A stretch of 64,000 bases of DNA from Streptomyces sp. NBC_01241 (GTDB taxonomy: Bacteria > Actinomycetota > Actinomycetes > Streptomycetales > Streptomycetaceae): the NCBI RefSeq assembly GCF_041435435.1, contig NZ_CP108494.1, positions 7,288,501-7,352,500 on the forward strand, in the 5' to 3' direction. The notes under the pieces are model-generated. The model saw nothing but the letters and a program-made list of their open reading frames with translations. It made no database searches and had not been told where the DNA came from. Shown here piece by piece: positions 42,355-49,377 of the stretch. Both the position numbers and the translations under genes were made by a program. Every line of letters starts with the position of its first letter. Positions within the stretch are counted from its first letter, which is position 1.

Positions 42355-42372
42355 ACCCGGACCATGTCAACG

Positions 42373-42408
42373 AGGGCCATGTCACTCAGGGACATGGCCC
42401 TTTAGTTT
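42373..42408 (+). terminator. intrinsic terminator
   Basis: AGGGCCATGTC-ACTCAGG-GACATGGCCCT, then TTAGTTT. Confidence 0.9.
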
Positions 42409-42459
42409 GGCCAGAAACGATCTAGTCAGCATCAACGATGTTGACGCTTAGGAGGTTAA

Positions 42460-43275
42460 GTGAAGACGAGCATTGAGAACCAGCCGCGGTCTGTCTCGCA
42501 GACTGAGCAGTACCTTGACAAGTGCGCCTGGCAGTACAAGCTCAAGCGCATCGACCGAGTGGCAGCACGGCCGGCGGCCTGGAGTCACCAGGGGACAGCC
42601 TTCCACTCCGCGGCTGAGGCTCTGGAGAGGTCGGATCGAACTATGACCGAGGAGGAGGCGGTTCAGCTCTTCTCTGACCAGTACAGCGCTCTTGTGAACA
42701 AGTCGATGAGTCAGGAGCCCAATCTTGACTGGTGGATGACTGCTAATCAGAAGCCTGCCGGCCAGGACATCGAGGACCGGTACACACTCGGACAGCAGCA
42801 GGTTCGGGACTACGTGAAGTGGTCCAAGGAGAACCAACCCTCCTTCGTCGTCGTGAAGAACGACAAGGGGGAGGAGAAGATGGGCCTGGAACTGTATTTC
42901 AAGGTTGAGCTGGGCGGTGTGGCTGTCCGCGGCTACATCGACCAACTGCCCCTGGAGCCTGATGGCTCGACTCGGGTTCGAGACCTCAAGACCGGTTCGA
43001 CCAAGTCAAAGTTTCAGCTTGAGACGTACAAGGTTGCCACAGAGAAGCAGTGGGGATTGAAGGTCAACAAGGGGGACTGGTACCTCGGGAAGACGGGGAA
43101 GTTGTCCCCCGTGAAGGGTGTGGACCTCTCCAAGGTGACCGAGGAGGAGGTTGCGGCCAAGTACGTGGAGATGGACCAGGGCGTGAAGGCCGGCAACTAT
43201 CTGGCCAACCCGTCATCCTGGAACTGCAACTTCTGCGATGTGAGCCACGCTTGCTCGTTTTCTCGTGCCCGCTAG
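42460..43275 (+). CDS. RecB/Cas4-like PD-(D/E)XK exonuclease
   Basis: 271 residues from a GTG with GGAGG upstream. N-terminal S-Q-T-E-Q-Y-L-D-K-C, H-Q-G-T-A-F-H, then G-Y-I-D-Q-L-P and V-R-D-L-K-T-G form the nuclease core; W-N-C-N-F-C-D-V ... A-C near the C-terminus is the Fe-S or zinc cysteine cluster. Likely processes DNA ends for phage recombination. Syntenic to the Cas4-like gene of L5-type phages. Confidence 0.85.
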   Translation: MKTSIENQPRSVSQTEQYLDKCAWQYKLKRIDRVAARPAAWSHQGTAFHSAAEALERSDRTMTEEEAVQLFSDQYSALVNKSMSQEPNLDWWMTANQKPAGQDIEDRYTLGQQQVRDYVKWSKENQPSFVVVKNDKGEEKMGLELYFKVELGGVAVRGYIDQLPLEPDGSTRVRDLKTGSTKSKFQLETYKVATEKQWGLKVNKGDWYLGKTGKLSPVKGVDLSKVTEEEVAAKYVEMDQGVKAGNYLANPSSWNCNFCDVSHACSFSRAR

Positions 43276-43305
43276 GTTGATTCGAGACCTAGACTGTGCC
43301 ATACT
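43276..43305 (+). promoter_or_regulatory. early promoter, operator -35
   Basis: GTTGATTCGAGAC; TTGATT at 43277-43282, 17-bp spacer, CATACT at 43300-43305. A GGGGCTC/GAGCCCC leader hairpin (43323-43343) follows. Confidence 0.8.
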
Positions 43306-43360
43306 GGAGACAGAGGGGAAGAGGGGCTCGAAGTTGGAGCCCCTTCCCTCGACTCCGTAA

Positions 43361-43373
43361 GTTGATACGAGAT
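43361..43373 (+). promoter_or_regulatory. second operator in the same leader
   Basis: GTTGATACGAGAT, one change from consensus, 85 bp downstream of the promoter copy and with no -10 box. Fits a stoperator acting on transcripts from the upstream promoter. Confidence 0.6.
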
Positions 43374-43384
43374 TTGGAGCGCAG

Positions 43385-43648
43385 GTGTCTGATGTGAAGA
43401 CGTTCAATGATCTGTCGGAAGACCAGAAGGAAGCGGCGGCCTCTGCAAGTGCCCTTGTGGTGATGATGCTCCAGGATGTTCAGGAAGACTCAGACTTCTC
43501 CGAGGAGGAGAAGATCGAAATTACCTTCCATGCTCGGGATCTGATCTCTGCATACCTCGAAGTTCATATGGCAGTTGATCGTGATGTGGCTGAGTCCACT
43601 GCCACCAACCTTCTGATCGGTTTCTTCGAGGATGGGCACCTGAAGTGA
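43385..43648 (+). CDS. hypothetical acidic early protein
   Basis: 87 residues, all-helical and acidic. GTG at 43385 with GGAG 6-7 nt upstream; a GTG at 43394 is possible. First gene of the 43276 transcript. Confidence 0.55.
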   Translation: MSDVKTFNDLSEDQKEAAASASALVVMMLQDVQEDSDFSEEEKIEITFHARDLISAYLEVHMAVDRDVAESTATNLLIGFFEDGHLK

Positions 43649-43878
43649 AGCAGATCAGCTACACCAGCGATGAGACGTTCTACGTAGCCGACAGAAGCAT
43701 TGACGCTGTACGGGAGCGACTTGAGCATTTTGGAAGCAAGATCGGTTGGGCAACTCCTCTTGAGGCTTGGAGTGATCTGGGCTACTGGGACCGGGTAGAG
43801 AACTACGAGGACTTCGAAGTCTTCGAGTTCCGGGTGACTGAGAAGATCACCAAGGTTGAACCTCCCTACTCATTTTAG
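43645..43878 (+). CDS. hypothetical early protein
   Basis: 77 residues; GTGA overlap with the previous gene. Aromatic and acidic, no known motif. Confidence 0.5.
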   Translation: MKQISYTSDETFYVADRSIDAVRERLEHFGSKIGWATPLEAWSDLGYWDRVENYEDFEVFEFRVTEKITKVEPPYSF

Positions 43879-43886
43879 GAGTTGCA

Positions 43887-44132
43887 GTGAGTGTGGCCTA
43901 TCAAGACCGTGATGGCGACATGTGGTACTGGGATGCCAATAACGAGGGGTATTACACAGGAGACATGTGGGACTTCATCTCTCTTGACCAACTGAAGGAT
44001 AGGTACGGACCTCTGGCGGTTCATGAGGAGGGTTCCAGTGAATTCGTTCCTGAGCCTGAGTCTCAGGAGCAGTTGTTCCGTCGAGTAGTTCGTGAAGAGC
44101 TGGATCGTCGTTTTGGAAGGGTTCACACGTGA
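43887..44132 (+). CDS. hypothetical early protein
   Basis: 81 residues. Tyr/Trp/Asp-rich first half (D-R-D-G-D-M-W-Y-W-D) and a basic helix at the end (L-F-R-R-V-V-R-E-E-L-D-R-R). GTG start overlapped by none; GGAG upstream. Confidence 0.5.
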   Translation: MSVAYQDRDGDMWYWDANNEGYYTGDMWDFISLDQLKDRYGPLAVHEEGSSEFVPEPESQEQLFRRVVREELDRRFGRVHT

Positions 44133-44329
44133 GCGCGCGAGATGAACTGTTTGCTGAAATGGCAGAGCACCTGACTGGTGATGAGCGGAACGAGCTCATT
44201 GACGCCTTCGCTCATGAGCTTGCTCTGTCGCAGCAGAGGATGGAACTCCCCGAGTCTCGTGAGCAGCACTGGGTTCGGTTTGGAATCAACATCGCTGCTG
44301 CTCTGATCGATCCTTACGAGGAGGACTGA
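44129..44329 (+). CDS. small helical protein, paralogue of 45883
   Basis: 66 residues starting M-S-A-R-D-E-L-F-A and ending A-A-L-I-D-P-Y-E-E-D. The protein at 45883-46089 has the same frame: M-S-A-R-E-E-L-Y-A ... A-D-M-I-D-P-Y. GTGA overlap with the previous gene. Confidence 0.55.
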   Translation: MSARDELFAEMAEHLTGDERNELIDAFAHELALSQQRMELPESREQHWVRFGINIAAALIDPYEED

Positions 44330-44332
44330 GCC

Positions 44333-44716
44333 ATTAATAGTTGGCACCATGCCCAGTCCGCGGCTAAGAAGTGGGGCGGCACAGCCGCTGACTACCTGCC
44401 GATTGAGGAGTACATCGACTCTTCGAAGTCCATCCTTGGGGACGTACGACACCGGGCCATGTTTCACCACACCCTTGGTGTGTGGCTGGTTCAGGAGAAG
44501 TTCGGTCCTACCATCTCCGTCACCAAGTCCTCTGGCAAGGTCGTCCAGGTCCCGACTCGGCTCATTGCCGAGAGGCACATCATCGAAGACCTGGGTTGGC
44601 TGCCGTCGCCGGCTGACTACCTCAAGAACACTCCCGTTGAGAAGTGGATGTCTGGTTCTCAGCGCAAGGAAGTTCCCCTCTCTACCCTTCTCCTCAATCA
44701 GCCTTCGGAGGTCTGA
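44333..44716 (+). CDS. DUF6915-like protein with ATT start
   Basis: 127 residues beginning (ATT)-N-S-W-H-H-A-Q-S-A-A-K-K-W-G-G. The region is highly like the actinophage and bacterial family with N-x-x-H-H-A-x-x-x-A-x-K-W-G-G and R-H-R-A-x-x-H-x-x-x-G. A GGAGGA box stands 7 nt before the ATT, and an in-frame stop three bases upstream of GCC excludes earlier starts. The next ATG (44459) would remove the conserved first 42 residues. Confidence 0.65.
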   Translation: MNSWHHAQSAAKKWGGTAADYLPIEEYIDSSKSILGDVRHRAMFHHTLGVWLVQEKFGPTISVTKSSGKVVQVPTRLIAERHIIEDLGWLPSPADYLKNTPVEKWMSGSQRKEVPLSTLLLNQPSEV

Positions 44717-44718
44717 CT

Positions 44719-45234
44719 GTGACTACTGACACGAACTTCCTCGGTATGCCTGTCTCTGGTGACATTACTCATGGATCAACTCGTAGAGAGCAGAAGCCTC
44801 TTGAGGAGCTTGCTCCTCTCTTCCAGGCGCTCATTGATGACCCGACCATTGTTGAGTTCGGGTGGCGTCAGTACACGCCATATTTCAATGACGGGGACAC
44901 CTGTGAGTTTGGTGTCAACGGTCTGTGGGCCCGAACCACTGCTGAGGTTGACACGGATGAGGAGGAGTTCTCTTCTATGTATGACCTAGATGTTGACTAC
45001 CACCCGAGCCTTGGAAAGGTGTCTGGTCACTACGAGGGTGAGTGGCCTGACCGGAAGTTTGTCCGAGATGGCTATGAGGGGCCGGACGAGGACCGTTACA
45101 ACCGCTGCCAGGAGCTTGATGGAGCCCTTCAGTCCGGAGCCTTCGATAACGTCCTCCTGGACCACTTTGGGGACCATGCCCTGATCACTGTCCGGAAGGG
45201 CAGCATCGAGGTTGAGTTCCACGACCACGACTGA
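44719..45234 (+). CDS. hypothetical early protein
   Basis: 171 residues from the GTG at 44719. Very acidic, with W-R-Q-Y-T-P-Y-F-N-D-G-D-T-C-E-F and H-Y-E-G-E-W-P-D-R. No known family, though the opening resembles small conserved bacterial proteins of unknown role. Confidence 0.55.
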   Translation: MTTDTNFLGMPVSGDITHGSTRREQKPLEELAPLFQALIDDPTIVEFGWRQYTPYFNDGDTCEFGVNGLWARTTAEVDTDEEEFSSMYDLDVDYHPSLGKVSGHYEGEWPDRKFVRDGYEGPDEDRYNRCQELDGALQSGAFDNVLLDHFGDHALITVRKGSIEVEFHDHD

Positions 45235-45254
45235 TCTTTTTTGCTCCTGATGAG

Positions 45255-45284
45255 GTTGATTCGAGATGTTCAGGGTGCTAGGGT
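45255..45284 (+). promoter_or_regulatory. early promoter, operator -35
   Basis: GTTGATTCGAGAT; TTGATT at 45256-45261, 17-bp spacer, TAGGGT at 45279-45284. A TACCTCGC/GCGAGGTGTA hairpin (about 45308-45330) follows in the leader. Confidence 0.75.
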
Positions 45285-45343
45285 ACAGGTAAGAGGTAGA
45301 GTCCAAATACCTCGCAGATAGCGAGGTGTAAGGGGGACTCGCC

Positions 45344-45880
45344 TTGTACTCCAAGACCGTTCGTACCGTGTTCATCGCAGCCCTGTTGGCAGTCGGCACA
45401 GTTGCCTGTTCTTCGGAACCTTCTCCGTCTGTGCCGGCTCCGTCCTCCAGCTCCGCCGCGGAAGCGGCGAATGGGGAGCCCACTCGGAAGGAGGGGGCAG
45501 CGAAGTACCTGGAAATCGTTGCTCCCTCCAATGCCGAACTGGACAAGTGTCTTCCAGTCCTCAACCCCCTTCGTACTTCTGGGGAGTCGAAGTCGAGGGA
45601 CTTCCCCAAGCTTCGTAAAGCCTGTGCTGGAGTTCCTGCGGCCAACAGGAAGTTTGCTGATGACCTGTCTAGAGCTTCCTGGCCTGCTGAGGCTCAGAAG
45701 TCTGTGGATCAGCTCGTGGACGAGTTGAGAGCTGCTCAGTTGGCTTGGGAGGGTGTTGCTAAGGCCAACAACCACGATGACCTGTTCGACCCGAAGTACC
45801 CATTGCCAGATGACGGGACCGCCGCGGCCATGGTACGAGCACACCTTGGTCTGCCGGCTGTTGAAGACGTTGAGGAGTAG
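45344..45880 (+). CDS. prophage-encoded lipoprotein
   Basis: 178 residues from a TTG with AGGGGGA upstream. Signal peptide with basic start, hydrophobic core (F-I-A-A-L-L-A-V-G-T) and lipobox V-A-C, then a Ser/Pro-rich linker and a helical domain. It should be anchored outside the host membrane. Driven by its own operator-linked promoter. A superinfection-exclusion or surface-change role is inferred. Confidence 0.75.
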   Translation: MYSKTVRTVFIAALLAVGTVACSSEPSPSVPAPSSSSAAEAANGEPTRKEGAAKYLEIVAPSNAELDKCLPVLNPLRTSGESKSRDFPKLRKACAGVPAANRKFADDLSRASWPAEAQKSVDQLVDELRAAQLAWEGVAKANNHDDLFDPKYPLPDDGTAAAMVRAHLGLPAVEDVEE

Positions 45881-45882
45881 AA

Positions 45883-46089
45883 GTGAGTGCACGAGAAGAG
45901 CTGTACGCAGCCCTGATGAAGGGCGGGCCTCATTCTCCGGATCGATCCGAGAAGGCCAGTTACCTGATTGACAACCTCCTTCACGAGGAGGCTGAGAAGA
46001 TCCGTAGACATGCAGAACCTAAGTCTGACCGTGTCTACGCAATGGGGGCTTTCGTGGCTGCTGACATGATTGACCCATACGCCAAGTAG
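45883..46089 (+). CDS. small helical protein, paralogue of 44129
   Basis: 68 residues, M-S-A-R-E-E-L-Y-A start and A-D-M-I-D-P-Y-A-K end. GTG 2 nt after the lipoprotein stop. Followed by a terminator. Confidence 0.55.
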   Translation: MSAREELYAALMKGGPHSPDRSEKASYLIDNLLHEEAEKIRRHAEPKSDRVYAMGAFVAADMIDPYAK

Positions 46090-46105
46090 CTAGGCACACA
46101 CTGAG

Positions 46106-46136
46106 GGGCCCGAGGACAACACCTCGGGCCCTTCTT
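46106..46136 (+). terminator. intrinsic terminator
   Basis: GGGCCCGAGG-ACAACA-CCTCGGGCCC followed by TTCTT. Confidence 0.85.
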
Positions 46137-46155
46137 CATGTTCAGAAGGAGTTAC

Positions 46156-46986
46156 ATGTATAGCTTGGTCCAATCTGCGAGGATCAAGGGTTCCGCGGGG
46201 GAACCAATCCCCAATCCCTCCAAGGCACTTCAGAAGCTGGACGTCGAGTTCCGACGAGGAGAACTCTCCCTCGTTGCGGCCGGCCCTGGAACGGGCAAGA
46301 GCCTTTTTGCCATCAACCTTGCTCTCTATGGCTCCATGCCGGTCATGTACTGGTCCGCCGACTCGAACGCTGCAACACAGCTCAGTCGAGCTACGGCCAT
46401 CCTGACTGGAGACAGCGTCAAGGATGTGAAGAAGTCCCTCCTGGAAGGGGATTTCTCCGAGTACGAACGGGTACTCGGTGACAAATGGTGGGTCCGCATG
46501 TCCTATGATGCCATGCCGACGCCGGCTGACATGGAAGCTGACCTGGAGATCTATTACGAGGTCTTCGGCTGTTACCCCCATCTGTGTGTAGTGGACAACA
46601 TCACCAACGTGGACACGGGAGGAGCCTCGGATGCTGAGTCCTTCACATTTGGCCTGGAGGGCATGTGTGAGTACCTCAGCGACATGGCCAGGCAGACCGA
46701 ATCGCATGTGATGGCTCTTCACCATGTGACAGGGGAGTGGTCCGATGGTCTCAAGCCCATCCCGTTGTCCGGGGTGAAGGGAAAGATCGGTCGTGTGCCG
46801 GCCCTGGTCCTGACTATCCATCGGGAGCCTGATGAGCAGGGAATGAACCGGATTCTCAATGTCTCGGATGTGAAGAATCGCGAAGGCTTTGCGGATGCCT
46901 CGGGCAACACCTTTGCCCGGCTTGAGCTTGACAGTCAAACGCTGCGTCTCAAGGACGCATCAGATGCTATGGGTATCAACTTCTAG
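46156..46986 (+). CDS. DnaB-like replicative helicase ATPase
   Basis: 276 residues from the ATG with AGGAG 8 nt upstream. RecA-type core only: Walker A A-A-G-P-G-T-G-K-S, L-C-V-V-D-N-I-T as Walker B, A-L-H-H-V-T-G as sensor, and K-G-K-I-G-R-V-P. There is no DnaB N-terminal domain. Likely unwinds DNA at the phage fork; syntenic to the DnaB-like gene of L5-type phages. Confidence 0.8.
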   Translation: MYSLVQSARIKGSAGEPIPNPSKALQKLDVEFRRGELSLVAAGPGTGKSLFAINLALYGSMPVMYWSADSNAATQLSRATAILTGDSVKDVKKSLLEGDFSEYERVLGDKWWVRMSYDAMPTPADMEADLEIYYEVFGCYPHLCVVDNITNVDTGGASDAESFTFGLEGMCEYLSDMARQTESHVMALHHVTGEWSDGLKPIPLSGVKGKIGRVPALVLTIHREPDEQGMNRILNVSDVKNREGFADASGNTFARLELDSQTLRLKDASDAMGINF

Positions 46987-46994
46987 GAGGAACC

Positions 46995-47333
46995 ATGCAG
47001 TTCAATGTGGAAGACAAGGCCATCTGCACACTGACCGACTCTGTTGTGAAGATCAAGTATGGCCCGTACCTCACCAGTGGTGGCGTGGAGGCATACCTTG
47101 CGGAGTGGACTGAGGGTGTAGAGAAGGGCCGTTCGTCAGTGGTCTGGGCTGTAGATCTCCAGCCGGCCCCCAAGTTCATGGTGGGGCAGGAGGTCACCAG
47201 CCCTAAGGGTGCGAGCTTTGAGCTTGTGTCTGGCCCCTTTCCCGTTGATGAAACTGACACCTTTTGGGTAGTCAAGGACCAGGCTGGCTTCTTCGATCAG
47301 GTGTGGGAGAGGTACATGCTCCCTGTGGTGTGA
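46995..47333 (+). CDS. hypothetical protein
   Basis: 112 residues, GGAGG before the ATG. Beta-rich with F-M-V-G-Q-E-V-T-S-P-K-G-A-S-F-E, perhaps a small SH3/KOW-like barrel. Function unknown. Confidence 0.5.
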   Translation: MQFNVEDKAICTLTDSVVKIKYGPYLTSGGVEAYLAEWTEGVEKGRSSVVWAVDLQPAPKFMVGQEVTSPKGASFELVSGPFPVDETDTFWVVKDQAGFFDQVWERYMLPVV

Positions 47334-47363
47334 TCCAGTTCACACCTTCACAACTCCTCCAAA

Positions 47364-47393
47364 GTTGATTCGAGATCTACACAAGGCTATGAT
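47364..47393 (+). promoter_or_regulatory. early promoter with perfect -10, operator -35
   Basis: GTTGATTCGAGAT; TTGATT at 47365-47370, 17-bp spacer, TATGAT at 47388-47393. The downstream ATG at 47400 is at the expected +1, so the mRNA is probably leaderless. Confidence 0.85.
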
Positions 47394-47399
47394 GGAGAT

Positions 47400-47702
47400 A
47401 TGAACACGAAGAAGAAGGCAGCGAAGCACGTCGGGTTCGGCATACAGAAGGACATCATCGGGGAGGAAGCGGTTCTCCTGCTCCGCATCTCGAACCCCCG
47501 CCGGCTGAACACGAAGATCCTCGGTGAGGTTCTGGTCAAGTACTTCCGCGGTGGTTACAAGACCCTGATCCTGTCCAAGAATCGGGGGATTCAGGAGAAG
47601 TTGAACCTCCTGGAGTTCCTTGGCCGGCTTCAGGCTACGTACCAGGAGAGTCGTCTCCTTAATTTCGAGCGTAAGTTGATTCGAGACCGCGTTGTCTTCT
47701 AA
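47400..47702 (+). CDS. hypothetical protein, probably leaderless
   Basis: 100 residues, basic start (N-T-K-K-K-A-A-K). ATG 7 nt after the -10 box, with no room for a usual ribosome site. The 3' end contains an operator copy and ends F-E-R-K-L-I-R-D-R-V. Confidence 0.6.
   Translation: MNTKKKAAKHVGFGIQKDIIGEEAVLLLRISNPRRLNTKILGEVLVKYFRGGYKTLILSKNRGIQEKLNLLEFLGRLQATYQESRLLNFERKLIRDRVVF
47675..47687 (+). promoter_or_regulatory. 13-bp stoperator inside a gene
   Basis: Exact GTTGATTCGAGAC across the codons for K-L-I-R-D of the 47400 gene. The 17-bp position downstream reads CTAAGA, a poor -10 box, so it is a stoperator or weak promoter for endonuclease VII. Confidence 0.6.
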
Positions 47703-48114
47703 GACCAGAAACTGCACTCGGTGCAAGAAGAACCGGGCTCTGAGGTTCTTCTCCCCGCGGGGCCGGATCTGTTCCGGCTGTCAGAAGAAGGGTCGCTCAA
47801 AGGCGACTCATGAGGCTCGGGTTCAAGAGACATACGGACTTCTGCCAAACGAGTTCGACAAGCTGATGGAAGCTCAGGACGGAAAGTGTGCCGGCTGCGG
47901 TCAGAAGAGGAATTACCGCCTTGACTGTGACCACGACCACAAGAACGGTTGGCTCCGCGGAGGACTGTGCCGGGGCTGTAACCGAAAGATCTTGCCTTAC
48001 GCCAAGGACAACCCCGCCACTCTAAGGGCCTTGGCTGACTACCTGGAAAATCCCGTTGCGATCCAAGTTCTTGGAATCCGCCTTCACATCGACTTCCGTA
48101 AGGACACTGACTGA
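47692..48114 (+). CDS. recombination endonuclease VII
   Basis: 140 residues from a TTG that overlaps the previous gene by 11 nt. N-terminal zinc pairs (C-T-R-C, C-S-G-C), then G-K-C-A-G-C-G, D-C-D-H-D-H-K-N-G-W-L-R-G-G-L-C-R-G-C-N-R: the endonuclease VII HNH/treble-clef site. It resolves branched DNA. Same neighbour as in L5-type phages (next to primase). Confidence 0.88.
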   Translation: MSSKTRNCTRCKKNRALRFFSPRGRICSGCQKKGRSKATHEARVQETYGLLPNEFDKLMEAQDGKCAGCGQKRNYRLDCDHDHKNGWLRGGLCRGCNRKILPYAKDNPATLRALADYLENPVAIQVLGIRLHIDFRKDTD

Positions 48115-48266
48115 TGGACACCAACACCCTTACCTCTCGTGACCTCATTGGCAGCATCCACTTCATGAAGCAGCTCCAGCGTGAGTACAACTTCCCCATC
48201 AACGTCTTCCAGGAGGACGAGCATGGTAACCGGACGCTTCTCCGAGTCGAGCCGGCCGGTATCTAA
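48114..48266 (+). CDS. 50-residue early protein
   Basis: M-D-T-N-T-L-T-S-R-D-L, helical, ending L-L-R-V-E-P-A-G-I. ATGA overlap with endonuclease VII; overlaps the primase ORF start by 44 nt. Confidence 0.55.
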   Translation: MDTNTLTSRDLIGSIHFMKQLQREYNFPINVFQEDEHGNRTLLRVEPAGI

Positions 48267-48657
48267 GCCACCGATTGACAAGGTCTTCGAGCACTTCTAC
48301 CCAGAGGCCCGTCTCTCGTACGGCCCTGGCTGGAACGCCAATTGGCAGAAGATTCTCTGTCCGATCCATGTAGAGGATCGACCCAGCGCATCAATCCATC
48401 TGGATTTGAACCGCTGGAAATGTCACGCGTGTGACATCTCCGAGGACAGCCTAGACATCATCATGAGGGAGGAGAGCATTGGCTTCCGGGAAGCGCAAGA
48501 GTGGGCAGGTGCCTGGATCGCCGGAAGCGGCGAAGTTCTACCAGGAGCAATACCGAGGGAGCCCAGCAGAGGAGTACCTGATCGCCCGCGGTTTGGGCGA
48601 GGGGGCAGAGAAGTTTCTTCCCGGGTACGTAGGCGATTCGGTGAAGGTGGGTCATGA
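48223..48657 (+). CDS. DNA primase, zinc-finger part
   Basis: 144 residues, GGAGG before the ATG. L-C-P-I-H, D-R-P-S-A-S-I and W-K-C-H-A-C form the CHC2-type zinc ribbon of DnaG primases, followed by the usual helix (I-I-M-R-E-E ... A-Q-E-W-A). The last 60 residues are out of frame with the TOPRIM ORF and look unstructured. Primase here is split in two proteins. Confidence 0.8.
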   Translation: MVTGRFSESSRPVSKPPIDKVFEHFYPEARLSYGPGWNANWQKILCPIHVEDRPSASIHLDLNRWKCHACDISEDSLDIIMREESIGFREAQEWAGAWIAGSGEVLPGAIPREPSRGVPDRPRFGRGGREVSSRVRRRFGEGGS

Positions 48658-49186
48658 GGGCTACCGAAACCACCTGGTAATTCCCTACCTAAGGCCGGCT
48701 GGGATCAAGTACATCTCCACTGTGAGGTTCCGGTGTATCCGGGATGAGTGCGTGAAGGATCTTGATGGGCAGTACCACTTCTACAAGGGCCAGAAGGAAG
48801 AGCACGGTACTCACTCGAAGTACATGTCCCTTCCTGCTGACTCACCGCGGCTCTACAACACCGTGGGTCTTATCACCCCTAGTCCCTATGTCGCTATCGC
48901 TGAAGGCGAGTTCTCTGCCTGGGCAGTGGAGCTGGATGGCATCCCGTCTGTCGCTCTCCAGGGGGTGAGTGCCTGGAAGGACCATTTCGAGCGGGCCTTC
49001 GCCGGCTACGAGAAGGTGTTCATCCTCGGTGACGGGGACGATGCAGGAAACAAGATGACAGAGAAGCTTGCCTCTCGACTCCCCAATGGGATACCGGTTG
49101 AGCTTCCCGCGGGTTCTGATCCTGACTCTCTCCGTCGTGAACAGGGCAACGGAGTTATTCGACGACTGCTTGGTTTGGAGAAGTGA
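48479..49186 (+). CDS. DNA primase, TOPRIM part
   Basis: 235 residues from a TTG with GGGAGGAG upstream, in a different frame from the zinc-finger ORF and overlapping it by 179 nt. Y-L-I-A-R-G-L-G, Y-R-N-H-L-V-I-P-Y, then the TOPRIM motifs V-A-I-A-E-G-E-F-S-A and F-I-L-G-D-G-D-D-A-G. Makes RNA primers with the zinc-finger subunit. Split primases also occur in L5-type phages. Confidence 0.8.
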   Translation: MASGKRKSGQVPGSPEAAKFYQEQYRGSPAEEYLIARGLGEGAEKFLPGYVGDSVKVGHEGYRNHLVIPYLRPAGIKYISTVRFRCIRDECVKDLDGQYHFYKGQKEEHGTHSKYMSLPADSPRLYNTVGLITPSPYVAIAEGEFSAWAVELDGIPSVALQGVSAWKDHFERAFAGYEKVFILGDGDDAGNKMTEKLASRLPNGIPVELPAGSDPDSLRREQGNGVIRRLLGLEK

Positions 49187-49377
49187 TGTTCAAGGTAGGA
49201 GATCGAGTTGAGATCACCTCTGTTGATTCCCTTGATGGGGAACTCGGGGAGGTCGTAGAAGTCCACAAGGAAGGCTTCCTCTCGGATATCCGAGTCCATC
49301 TGGACGGAGACAAGGAGATGGGGTATTCCCCCCTCTGGTTCGGTCCTAGCGAGTTTCGGAAGGTGGAGCAGGCATGA
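49186..49377 (+). CDS. KOW/SH3-like small protein
   Basis: 63 residues. M-F-K-V-G-D-R-V-E-I ... G-E-L-G-E-V-V-E-V is a KOW-like beta barrel. The first 60 residues of the next gene are a paralogue. Overlaps the primase stop and the next ATG. Confidence 0.55.
   Translation: MFKVGDRVEITSVDSLDGELGEVVEVHKEGFLSDIRVHLDGDKEMGYSPLWFGPSEFRKVEQA

Noticed and set aside
45238..45250. Poly-T stretches before some genes as terminators
   Set aside because: No stem of useful strength precedes them; similar CTTTTTTTGCTCCTGA stretches occur inside the 49374 gene.
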